Assembly (NCBI GenBank): GCA_937927335.1
Contig: CALBDU010000084.1
Span: forward strand, 38,789-102,788
DNA from: an uncultured Clostridium sp.
Lineage (GTDB): Bacteria > Bacillota > Clostridia > Clostridiales > Clostridiaceae
DNA length: 64,000 nucleotides
Direction of reading: 5' to 3'
Shown here: piece by piece, positions 52,164-59,958 of the stretch
Position numbering within the stretch: the stretch's first letter is position 1
Layout of the letters: each line of letters begins with the position of its first letter
Made by a program: the position numbers and the translations under genes
The notes under the pieces: model-generated
Seen by the model: only the letters and a program-made list of their open reading frames with translations
What the model was told of the DNA's origin: nothing
Databases searched by the model: none

Positions 52164-52912
52164 TGGCTGTAGTTTTTGAAAGACCAAAAGCATTATTAGA
52201 TGTATCTACACATTATTGCCCTGGCTGTACTCATGGTATAATCCACAGACTAGTTGCAGAGGTAATAGATGAATTAGGAATATTAGATAAAACAATAGGA
52301 GTTGCTCCTGTTGGATGTTCAGTACTAGCTTATAACTATTTTGCCTGTGACATGTTTGAGGCAGCTCACGGAAGAGCACCTGCCTGTGCAACAGGAATAA
52401 AGAGAACAAATCCTGATAAGGTAGTATTCACATATCAGGGAGATGGAGATCTTGCAGCTATAGGTACTGCTGAAATAGTACATGCAGCAACAAGAGGTGA
52501 AAACATCACTACTATATTTGTTAACAACTGTATATATGGAATGACTGGCGGACAGATGGCTCCAACAACATTGCCAGGCCAGAAAACTGAAACTACTCCA
52601 TATGGAAGAGACACTAAGCTTGCCGGCTTCCCTATAAGAGTATCAGAAATGATATCAACTTTAACTGGAGCAGTTTATGTTGAAAGAGTTTCAGTAGATA
52701 CAGTTCCAAACGTAATGAAAGCTAAAAAAGCTATAAAGAAAGCTTTTGAAAATCAGTTAGAAGGAAAAGGTTTCTCATTAGTTGAAGTATTATCAATATG
52801 CCCAACTAACTGGGGATTGTCTCCAAAAGAGTCATTCCAGTGGTTAAGAGACAACATGATCCCATATTATCCTCTTGGCTTAAAGAAGGATACAACTGAG
52901 GAGGTGAAATAA
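52163..52912 (+). CDS. 2-oxoacid:ferredoxin oxidoreductase beta subunit (thiamine diphosphate-binding)
   Basis: 249 residues. HYCPGCTHGIIHRLVAEV at the start, TYQGDGDLAAIGTAEIVHAA (the GDG of the ThDP motif) and NNCIYGMTGGQMAPTT are family signatures. It binds the ThDP diphosphate and, with alpha, forms the active site. It overlaps alpha by one base (TAATG). Confidence 0.95.
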   Translation: MAVVFERPKALLDVSTHYCPGCTHGIIHRLVAEVIDELGILDKTIGVAPVGCSVLAYNYFACDMFEAAHGRAPACATGIKRTNPDKVVFTYQGDGDLAAIGTAEIVHAATRGENITTIFVNNCIYGMTGGQMAPTTLPGQKTETTPYGRDTKLAGFPIRVSEMISTLTGAVYVERVSVDTVPNVMKAKKAIKKAFENQLEGKGFSLVEVLSICPTNWGLSPKESFQWLRDNMIPYYPLGLKKDTTEEVK

Positions 52913-53443
52913 ATGGCATCACAGCAGATAATATTCGCAGGTTTTGGTGGTCAAGGTATATTATCCATGGGTAAGTTCTTAGCTTACGCTGGTATGGATG
53001 TTGATTTAAACGTTTCATGGTTGCCGTCATACGGCCCTGAAATGAGGGGAGGTACAGCTAACTGTTCAGTTATACTTACAGATGAGGCAGTTGGTTCACC
53101 AGTTGTAACAAAAGCTGATACAGTAGTTGTTATGAACAGACCTTCCTTAGATAAATTTGAACACGTTATAGAACCAAACGGACTTCTTATAATGGATTCC
53201 GACCTGGTTGACAGAATGCCTGAAAGAAAAGACATCGATGTAATTGCTATACCAGCTCAGACTATAGCAGCAGAAATTGGAAGCAAAACAATTGCCAACA
53301 TGGTGCTTTTGGGAGCATTGGTTAAGAAGACTGGAATAGTTTCCATGGACGCTTTATTGGATTCTTTAAAGGCACATGGTAAAGAAAAGTTCTTCGAATC
53401 AAATAAAATTGCTATTGAAAAAGGCGCTGCCTACGTAAAATAA
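52913..53443 (+). CDS. 2-oxoacid:ferredoxin oxidoreductase gamma subunit
   Basis: 176 residues. IIFAGFGGQGILSMGKFLA and SWLPSYGPEMRGGTANCSVI are the gamma domain signatures. It begins directly after the beta stop codon, with a GAGGAGGTG site inside beta. It completes the delta-alpha-beta-gamma set, which is closed by a terminator. Confidence 0.95.
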   Translation: MASQQIIFAGFGGQGILSMGKFLAYAGMDVDLNVSWLPSYGPEMRGGTANCSVILTDEAVGSPVVTKADTVVVMNRPSLDKFEHVIEPNGLLIMDSDLVDRMPERKDIDVIAIPAQTIAAEIGSKTIANMVLLGALVKKTGIVSMDALLDSLKAHGKEKFFESNKIAIEKGAAYVK

Positions 53444-53451
53444 TATTCACT

Positions 53452-53480
53452 ACACCCGGAGATTTCTCCGGGTGTTATAT
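53452..53480 (+). terminator. Terminator after the oxidoreductase operon
   Basis: ACACCCGGAGA (53452-53462) and TCTCCGGGTGT (53465-53475) pair perfectly with a two-base gap, followed by TATATTAT. Strong stem, weak U tract. Confidence 0.8.
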
Positions 53481-53569
53481 TATAAGAATATAAATTATTA
53501 TTTATGTTGTTACAATATATCAATTTATAATATAATAAAGTGTACATTTTTTTTGAAAGAGGTTAGCAT

Positions 53570-54919
53570 ATGAGTAGAATGTTTGGAACCGACGGGGTTC
53601 GAGGAATAGCAAATAAAGAATTAACTGCGGGGCTTGCTTATGATCTTGGCAGGGCTGGAGCTTTTGTTTTAACCGAAGGAACACATAAACCGAAGATATT
53701 AGTGGGAATGGATACCAGAATATCAGGGGATATGCTTGAAAGTGCATTAGTATCAGGAATATTGTCAGTAGGAGCTGAGGCAGTATGTCTTGGAATAGTA
53801 CCTACTCCGGCAGTGGCTTATTTAACCAGAAAGTATGGCGCCGATGCTGGCGTAGTGATTTCCGCATCTCATAATCCTGTGGAGTACAACGGCATTAAAT
53901 TTTTTAACAGTAAAGGATATAAGCTATCTGATGACCTTGAAGATAAAATACAGAGTGTTATAGAAAGCGGTTTTCAGGGAGTGCCTCTTCCCACCGGAGA
54001 GGATGTTGGAAGAAAGAGGATAGAGGACAGCGCCTTGGAGGATTATATTGAATACACAAAATCCACCATAGAAGGAAACCTTAAGGGACTGAAAATTGCG
54101 TTGGACTGTGCAAATGGTGCATCCTATATCAGCGCAGTACAAACCTTCAGAGAAATGGGGGCAGAGGTGGTTGTAATCAACAATGACCCTGATGGAATAA
54201 ATATTAATAAAAATTGCGGATCAACCCATCCTGAAGAATTAATGGATTATGTGGTTAAAAAAGGCTGTGACCTTGGCCTTGCCTTTGATGGTGATGCTGA
54301 CAGATGTCTTGCAGTTGATGAAAATGGCAGGTTAATCAATGGAGATTTTATTATGGGCATCTGCGGCAAGTTTATGAAGGATAGAGGAAGGCTCAATAAA
54401 AATGTTGTTGTAGGAACTGTTATGAGTAATATGGGATTACATATTGCTATGAAAAACCAGGAGATAACGCTAATCAGTACAAAGGTAGGGGACAGGTATG
54501 TGCTGGAGCAGATGCTGTCTGAAAATTACAGTCTGGGTGGAGAACAATCAGGACATATAATATTCCTTGATTATAATACTACAGGGGATGGCCTAATAAC
54601 AGGACTTATGCTGGCATCAATAGTAAAGAGCTCCGGCAGGAAGCTTTCAGAGCTGGCTTCTATAATGAGGGAGCTGCCCCAGGTATTGGTTAATGCAAGA
54701 ATTCCAAATGATAAGAAAGATATTTACATTAAGGATGCTGAAATAGCAGATGCAATTAAGAAAATTGAAAACAAACTGGATGGCTGTGGCAGAGTTTTGA
54801 TAAGGCCATCAGGCACAGAACCACTTGTAAGGGTAATGCTGGAGGGTGAAGACCAGCAGCAGCTTGATGAAATGGCCAATTACCTGGCAAAGCTTATCGA
54901 GAAAAAAGCGAATATATAG
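53570..54919 (+). CDS. glmM: Phosphoglucosamine mutase
   Basis: 449 residues, family length. Phosphoserine loop SASHNPVEYNG (Ser100), metal loop FDGDADRCLAVD, sugar loop GGEQSGHI and phosphate site RPSGTEPLVRVM are all present. It converts glucosamine-6-P to glucosamine-1-P for peptidoglycan precursors. In many Firmicutes it is next to cdaA-cdaR; here it is 8.4 kb away, but next to glmS. Confidence 0.98.
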   Translation: MSRMFGTDGVRGIANKELTAGLAYDLGRAGAFVLTEGTHKPKILVGMDTRISGDMLESALVSGILSVGAEAVCLGIVPTPAVAYLTRKYGADAGVVISASHNPVEYNGIKFFNSKGYKLSDDLEDKIQSVIESGFQGVPLPTGEDVGRKRIEDSALEDYIEYTKSTIEGNLKGLKIALDCANGASYISAVQTFREMGAEVVVINNDPDGININKNCGSTHPEELMDYVVKKGCDLGLAFDGDADRCLAVDENGRLINGDFIMGICGKFMKDRGRLNKNVVVGTVMSNMGLHIAMKNQEITLISTKVGDRYVLEQMLSENYSLGGEQSGHIIFLDYNTTGDGLITGLMLASIVKSSGRKLSELASIMRELPQVLVNARIPNDKKDIYIKDAEIADAIKKIENKLDGCGRVLIRPSGTEPLVRVMLEGEDQQQLDEMANYLAKLIEKKANI

Positions 54920-54930
54920 GAACAATTACT

Positions 54931-54975
54931 GGCCTGCTGGTATTAAAGAATCAGCAGGCATTTAATTTCTTAATA
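54931..54975 (+). terminator. Terminator after glmM
   Basis: GCCTGCTG (54932-54939) pairs with CAGCAGGC (54952-54959), followed by ATTTAATTTCTT. It separates glmM from the glmS transcript. The rest of the 390-base gap to glmS is occupied by the promoter and ribozyme listed next. Confidence 0.75.
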
Positions 54976-55048
54976 TTTGTTGAACTTTAGAAGGGGCCTA
55001 TGTACTAAAAGGTAACATTAAAGTATAATTAAGATGTCCTATTATTTG

Positions 55049-55076
55049 TTGACAAAATAAATTTACTGAATATAAT
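55049..55076 (+). promoter_or_regulatory. Sigma-A promoter of glmS
   Basis: TTGACA (55049-55054), 16-base spacer, TATAAT (55071-55076). The transcript would begin around 55083, about 40 bases ahead of the ribozyme cleavage site. Confidence 0.8.
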
Positions 55077-55119
55077 AGGTATTATGTCTATTAAAGTGAA
55101 AGGAGGTCAGCAAGCTTAA

Positions 55120-55262
55120 ACAAAAGCGCCAGAACTCGGGCGGCCTTTAAGGTTGCTTGTGTTGACGAGGATGGGGAGTATCGAATCTTCGGCGGGTGCC
55201 CCACGGTATCGCACTACCGTTAACGATTGGTAAAACCGGAAAGTAATTTTCGGCACAACACC
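55120..55262 (+). ncRNA. glmS self-cleaving ribozyme / riboswitch
   Basis: All core blocks appear in order: AGCGCCAGAACT at 55125, TTGACGAGGATGGGG with TATCGAA, TTCGGCGGGTGCCCCACGG, CCGTTAACGATTGGTAAAAC, and GGAAAGTAATTTTCGG. Cleavage is expected between A55125 and G55126. Glucosamine-6-phosphate acts as cofactor for cleavage, which destabilises the glmS mRNA and lowers GlmS output. A further hairpin (AACACCAG/CTGGTGTT) follows before the ribosome site. Confidence 0.97.
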
Positions 55263-55309
55263 AGTCTGGTGTTAAAACCTTAAAATATATAAATGAAAGG
55301 AAGATTTTT

Positions 55310-57136
55310 ATGTGCGGAATAGTTGGTTACGTTGGAAGAAAAGAAGCCGCTCCAATTTTAATCGAGGGATTAAGCAAATTGGAATACAGAGGCTACGATT
55401 CAGCAGGAGTTTCAATTTTTGACGGAGAAAAGCTTCAGGTTGTTAAATGTAAGGGAAGACTTAGAAACCTTGAAGAAAAATTAGAAAAGGATCCCGTGCC
55501 TGGATCACTAGGCATCGGTCATACAAGGTGGGCAACCCATGGGGAACCGTCAGATTTAAATTCACATCCTCACAATAATGAGGATGATACAATCAGTGTA
55601 GTTCATAATGGTATAATAGAAAACTATATCAGACTCAGAGAATTCCTCATTTCAGAGGGCTACTCATTTAAATCTGAAACTGATACAGAGGTTATACCTC
55701 AGTTAATAAATTATTTTTATGATGGAGACTTGGTTCAGGCAGTATTAAAAGCAGTTAACAAGATGGAAGGCAGCTATGCCATGGGGGTTGTATCCTCTAA
55801 GGAGCCTGACAAAATAATAGCTGTAAGAAAAGACAGCCCTTTAATAGTTGGTCTTGGTAAGGGTGAAAACTTCATTGCCTCAGATATACCTGCGGTTTTA
55901 AACCACACCAGAGAAATATACCTTTTAAACGATAATGAAGTGGTTGTGCTTACTGAAGCAGATGTTAAGATACTGGATAAAGACGGTAATGAAATTAAAA
56001 GGGATGTTTATCATGTAACCTGGAATGCAGATGCAGCAGAAAAAGGCGGGTATGACCATTTTATGCTGAAGGAGATTCATGAACAGCCAAAGGTAATAAG
56101 AGATACCATGACATCAAGAGTGATGCCAGGGGAACCAATAACTCTTGATAAAATCAATCTCACAAAAGAGCAGATTGACAATTTTTCAAAGGTATATATT
56201 GTGGCCTGCGGTACTGCATATCACGCAGGAGTGGTAGGAAAATATGTGATTGAAAAGCTTGCCAGGATTCCTGTTGAAATTGATATAGCATCAGAATTCA
56301 GATACAGAGAACCATTAATAGATGACAAGACTCTTATGATAGTAATAAGCCAGTCAGGTGAGACTGCCGATACTCTTGCAGCCTTAAGGGAAGCAAAGTC
56401 AAAGGGCGCCAGGGTTATTGCAGTAACTAACGTGGTAGGCAGCTCTGTTTCCAGAGAAGCCGGTGATGTTCTTTATACCTGGGCAGGCCCAGAAATAGCA
56501 GTGGCATCCACCAAGGCTTATGTAACTCAGCTTATAGCTATGTATATAATTGCCCTGTTCTTTGCTGAAAGCAAGGGAACATTAACCAAGGCACAGCTTG
56601 AGGAAATAAAACAGGAAATGCTTGCGCTGCCTGAAAAGGCTGAAGAAGTACTGAAGCTTAATGACGCAATTAAAAAGGTTGCTGAGGAAACTTATCAGCA
56701 TCACGACATGTTCTATCTTGGAAGAGGTCTTGACTACGCAGTTGCCATGGAGGGCTCACTAAAGCTTAAGGAAATATCCTATATCCATTCAGAAGCCTAT
56801 GCTGCAGGTGAATTGAAACATGGACCTATAGCTTTAATAGAAAAGGGAACAGTTTTGATGACCCTTGCTACACAAGAATACCTGTTTGACAAAATGGTTA
56901 GCAACATCAAGGAGGTTAAAGCAAGAGGAGCACATGTGCTTGCATTTGCCTTTGAGGGAAATGAAGATATTGAAAAAACTGTGGATGCAGCCTTATATCT
57001 TCCAAAGACTATGGATCTGCTGGCCCCGGTTTTATCAGTAATTCCACTTCAGCTGCTTTCCTACTATATAGCTGTTAAAAAGGGTTGCGACGTAGATAAA
57101 CCTAGGAATTTGGCAAAATCTGTAACAGTTGAATAA
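55310..57136 (+). CDS. glmS: Glutamine-fructose-6-phosphate aminotransferase (isomerizing)
   Basis: 608 residues. The N-terminal glutaminase domain starts MCGIVGYVGRKEAA (Cys2 becomes the nucleophile). Two SIS sugar isomerase domains follow (VACGTAYHAG, VISQSGETADTLAAL), and the C-terminus ends DKPRNLAKSVTVE. It makes glucosamine-6-phosphate from fructose-6-P and Gln. It is controlled by the upstream ribozyme and feeds GlmM. Confidence 0.99.
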   Translation: MCGIVGYVGRKEAAPILIEGLSKLEYRGYDSAGVSIFDGEKLQVVKCKGRLRNLEEKLEKDPVPGSLGIGHTRWATHGEPSDLNSHPHNNEDDTISVVHNGIIENYIRLREFLISEGYSFKSETDTEVIPQLINYFYDGDLVQAVLKAVNKMEGSYAMGVVSSKEPDKIIAVRKDSPLIVGLGKGENFIASDIPAVLNHTREIYLLNDNEVVVLTEADVKILDKDGNEIKRDVYHVTWNADAAEKGGYDHFMLKEIHEQPKVIRDTMTSRVMPGEPITLDKINLTKEQIDNFSKVYIVACGTAYHAGVVGKYVIEKLARIPVEIDIASEFRYREPLIDDKTLMIVISQSGETADTLAALREAKSKGARVIAVTNVVGSSVSREAGDVLYTWAGPEIAVASTKAYVTQLIAMYIIALFFAESKGTLTKAQLEEIKQEMLALPEKAEEVLKLNDAIKKVAEETYQHHDMFYLGRGLDYAVAMEGSLKLKEISYIHSEAYAAGELKHGPIALIEKGTVLMTLATQEYLFDKMVSNIKEVKARGAHVLAFAFEGNEDIEKTVDAALYLPKTMDLLAPVLSVIPLQLLSYYIAVKKGCDVDKPRNLAKSVTVE

Positions 57137-57232
57137 TATTGGGATTTTAGAGTATAGTTGCTGTGAATTATAATTAATGTTGAATGTCACTAATTATAAC
57201 TTGAATGTCACAAGAAAAATTGAAATAATGAA

Positions 57233-57263
57233 AGAAACCTTGTTTATCAGGGTTTCTTTTTTA
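57233..57263 (+). terminator. Terminator after glmS
   Basis: AGAAACC (57233-57239) pairs with GGTTTCT (57251-57257), followed by TTTTTTATT. It lies between convergent glmS and the minus-strand P-type ATPase gene, and could work for both. Confidence 0.85.
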
Positions 57264-57340
57264 TTGTACGATTTCAAAGTAAAAATGCCTATTTATAGTA
57301 TCAAGAATCTCTTTAATTACCCGAGAAAATTGTAGCTTAT

Positions 57341-59206
57341 TTATTTTTCTTTTGCAGCTAAGATTAGAGCAGAATTTATTACAACTGCTACTGAACCTGC
57401 ATTGTGGACAAGGGCTCCCATTATAGGATTTAATATACCCATTACCGAAAGTATCACAGCAATAAAATTTAAAGTTAAAGAGAATATAATATTTATATTA
57501 ATCTTTTTCATAACCTTCTGGGATATTTGAATTAAGTAGGGTATACGTTGAATATCATCACTAACTAAAACAGCATCAGAAGCTTCAACCGCTATATCGC
57601 TGCCGATGCCACCCATTGCAACGCCTGCATAAGCTGATTTTAGCGCTAAGGCATCATTGATCCCGTCCCCAATCATACATATATGTTTATTATTGTTCTC
57701 ATACTCATCAACCGTACGCATTTTATCTTCTGGAAGTAGATTAGCTTTAATATTAGAAATACCAACCAGTTTGCCAATGTATTCTGCAGTGGAAGGATTA
57801 TCTCCAGTAAGAAGAATTGGTTCAATGTTAATTTCTTTAAGTTTGGAAATCATTTTAGGAGCATCTTTACGCATTGTATCGGAAAGGGCAATGAATCCAG
57901 CTACTTTACAATTTATAGCCACAAAAATAATGGTAGCTCCTTTAGATAGGTATGAATTCAGTGTCACATTTATTTGTTGCGGTATTTGAATGTCAAAACT
58001 TTTTAGAAGATCTTCTTTTCCAATGACAATGTCCAAATCATTTACTTCTGCTCGTACCCCTTGACCTGCAAGTAAAGAAAAATTCTTAGGTTCTATAATA
58101 TTGCTGTTGTTTGACAGGTAATATGTCATAATTGCTTTTCCTATGGGATGTTCAGAATATTTTTCAACAGCTGCTGCGTAAGATATTAAATTTTCTTCTG
58201 AAATAGAAGTTTCAATGCTCTGCACTGCAATTACTTCCATTTTGCCATGTGTAAGTGTGCCTGTTTTATCAAAGGCAACATGACTTATCTTTGAGAATCT
58301 CTCAATTGCATCACCTGATCTTATGATTATGCCAAATCTCGTTGCATTTCCTATTCCAGCCATTATTGCTGTGGGAGTTGCCAAAATAAATGCACAAGGA
58401 CAAAAAACAACTAATACCGTTACTGCCCGTATGATTTCTCCTGTAGCAAAACCTGTTGCTATTGCTGTTACCAAAGCCGCCCAAACCATCCAGGTTGCCC
58501 ATTTATCAACAATACTTATTATTGGTGCTTTGTTAGCTTCAGCTTCTTTTACAAGTTTTATCATACGCTGCAATGAAGTATCCTTTCCTACCTTTGTAGC
58601 CTTCATTAGGAAGGTGCCAAATTGATTTATGGTACCGCCAGTAACCTCATCCCCAGTAGTTTTGTCCACTGGCAGTGATTCCCCAGTCATAATTGACTGA
58701 TCAATTGATGTTTGGCCAGAAATAATTATCCCATCTACTGCGATAGTTTCTCCTGCAAGAACAATAAGAGTATCACCATAAATCACTTGGTCAGTAGGAA
58801 TTATCATTTCAATTCCATTACGCGAAACCCGTGCATTTTGAGGTGCAAGCTTTATAAGTTTTTCTATGCCGTCATGAGCCTTTTTAGCAGTTCTGTTTTC
58901 AAGCAGCGTACCTATTGACATTATTAATGCAACCTCTCCAGCAGCAAAATATTCTCTTATGAAAACAGATGCAATCAAGGCGATAGAGACCAGTACATCT
59001 GCCTTAATATCATGCTCATAGACCAATCCCTGAACAGCACCTAAAATAATTGGAATTCCACATAGTATAATTGCTATCCAGGATAAATCAAAAGGTATAT
59101 CTGATTTAAACCAGCCAACCAGACTGAACAATAATGCTGCTGCGGATATAATTACTAATATTAAATTTCTTTTATCTTCTTCTTCAAACCATTTCTTAAT
59201 ATTCAT
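57341..59206 (-). CDS. P1B-type heavy-metal-translocating ATPase, specificity unresolved
   Basis: 621 residues from the ATG at 59206 (AAGGAG site); an upstream in-frame ATG at 59233 lies before that site. It has a CPC metal motif in the sixth helix (Cys269, Cys271, VVFCPCAFILATPTA), DKTGTLTHGK phosphorylation site, SEHP loop and GDGINDALAL hinge. No N-terminal HMA domain is present, only a short acidic/basic stretch. The last helix has ALVHNAGSVAVVINSA, unlike the YN/MxxSS set of Cu+ pumps or the Asp of ZntA. It is cotranscribed behind a CsoR/RcnR-type repressor. Confidence 0.9.
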   Translation of the reverse strand: MNIKKWFEEEDKRNLILVIISAAALLFSLVGWFKSDIPFDLSWIAIILCGIPIILGAVQGLVYEHDIKADVLVSIALIASVFIREYFAAGEVALIMSIGTLLENRTAKKAHDGIEKLIKLAPQNARVSRNGIEMIIPTDQVIYGDTLIVLAGETIAVDGIIISGQTSIDQSIMTGESLPVDKTTGDEVTGGTINQFGTFLMKATKVGKDTSLQRMIKLVKEAEANKAPIISIVDKWATWMVWAALVTAIATGFATGEIIRAVTVLVVFCPCAFILATPTAIMAGIGNATRFGIIIRSGDAIERFSKISHVAFDKTGTLTHGKMEVIAVQSIETSISEENLISYAAAVEKYSEHPIGKAIMTYYLSNNSNIIEPKNFSLLAGQGVRAEVNDLDIVIGKEDLLKSFDIQIPQQINVTLNSYLSKGATIIFVAINCKVAGFIALSDTMRKDAPKMISKLKEINIEPILLTGDNPSTAEYIGKLVGISNIKANLLPEDKMRTVDEYENNNKHICMIGDGINDALALKSAYAGVAMGGIGSDIAVEASDAVLVSDDIQRIPYLIQISQKVMKKININIIFSLTLNFIAVILSVMGILNPIMGALVHNAGSVAVVINSALILAAKEK

Positions 59207-59234
59207 TAATTGTCTCTCCTTGCATGTTAACATA

Positions 59235-59516
59235 TTACTTCAAAAACTTATCGATGGCATTGTTCAGGTCTTTTAAAACCTCATTGTTTCCAGTCTCAAC
59301 TGCATGCACAACGCAATGGTCAATATGATCCTGTAAAACGATTTTTCCCACATTATTAATTGCTGATCGAACTGCTGAAAGCTGAATCAAAATTTCACTG
59401 CAGTCACGACCTTCTTCTATCATTCTTTTTATGGACTCTAAATGTCCTATTGCTCTGGACATTCTATCCAATACCTTTTTAGTATCCTGATGATTGTGAA
59501 CATGGCCTTCAGTCAT
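59235..59516 (-). CDS. Metal-sensing transcriptional repressor, CsoR/RcnR family (paired with the P1B ATPase)
   Basis: 93 residues from MTEGHVHNHQD; AAAGGAG supports 59516 over longer open starts. It is a helical DUF156 protein with the metal-site residues Cys (GRDCSEI) and His/Cys (DHIDHCVVH), plus an N-terminal His cluster (HVHNH). The His-rich N-terminus is reminiscent of nickel/cobalt sensors (RcnR/InrS), while C-H-C is the CsoR copper set. It starts about 17 bases from a GC-rich palindromic operator, suggesting autorepression together with the ATPase. Confidence 0.88.
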   Translation of the reverse strand: MTEGHVHNHQDTKKVLDRMSRAIGHLESIKRMIEEGRDCSEILIQLSAVRSAINNVGKIVLQDHIDHCVVHAVETGNNEVLKDLNNAIDKFLK

Positions 59517-59532
59517 TTTTAACGCTCCTTTC

Positions 59533-59585
59533 ATATCCCCCACGGGGGGATATTTTTATAATATCACATCCATAATTTTTGTCAA
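59533..59585 (-). promoter_or_regulatory. Promoter and CsoR-type operator of the minus-strand repressor-ATPase operon
   Basis: On the minus strand, TTGACA (59585-59580), 16-base spacer and TATTAT (59563-59558) form a good promoter. Just downstream, over the likely start site, lies the palindrome ATATCCCCC-ACG-GGGGGATAT (plus-strand 59533-59553). A C-run/G-run palindrome is the hallmark of CsoR-family operators. It places repressor binding directly on the initiation region. Confidence 0.85.
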
Positions 59586-59651
59586 CACAAACAAATGATA
59601 ATATCTACATAAAATCTTCACAAGTTATTGATACTATAAATATAGAACATA

Positions 59652-59675
59652 ACACCCCACATAGGGGGGAGGTGT
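59652..59675. promoter_or_regulatory. CsoR-type operator of the copper operon
   Basis: ACACCCC at 59652 and the G-run followed by GGTGT ending at 59675 form a C-run/G-run dyad centred on ACATA. It overlaps the GGAGGTG ribosome site of the second csoR gene. It is less symmetric than the operator at 59533 and may have different affinity. Confidence 0.6.
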
Positions 59676-59679
59676 AAAT

Positions 59680-59946
59680 ATGAACGATGAACGAAAAAAG
59701 GCTATGCAGTCTTTAAAAACAGCAAAGGGCCAGATCGAAGGTATTACGAAGATGATAGAAGATGGCCGATATTGTATTGATATTTCAAATCAAATAGTAG
59801 CAGCCCAATCCCTTTTAAAAAAAGCTAATATGCTGATTCTTAAGCAGCATTTAGACCACTGTGTTAAAACAGCCATGATAAACGGTAATGGTGAAGAAAA
59901 AGTTGATGAGATTATTGCATTAATACAAAAACTAACAGATAAATAG
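59680..59946 (+). CDS. csoR: Copper-sensing transcriptional repressor CsoR
   Basis: 88 residues. Canonical Cu(I) ligands are visible: Cys in DGRYCIDI, His and Cys in KQHLDHCVK (spacing His-x3-Cys). KGQIEGITKMIEDGRYC is the typical family block. It has no His-rich N-terminus, unlike its divergent neighbour. It lies 12 bases before copA, forming csoR-copA-copZ. Confidence 0.92.
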   Translation: MNDERKKAMQSLKTAKGQIEGITKMIEDGRYCIDISNQIVAAQSLLKKANMLILKQHLDHCVKTAMINGNGEEKVDEIIALIQKLTDK

Positions 59947-59958
59947 GGGGGATACTGT

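Noticed and set aside
57180..57211. Direct repeat TTGAATGTCAC at 57180 and 57201
   Set aside because: Only two short copies in AT-rich DNA downstream of glmS; no regulatory gene or element associated.
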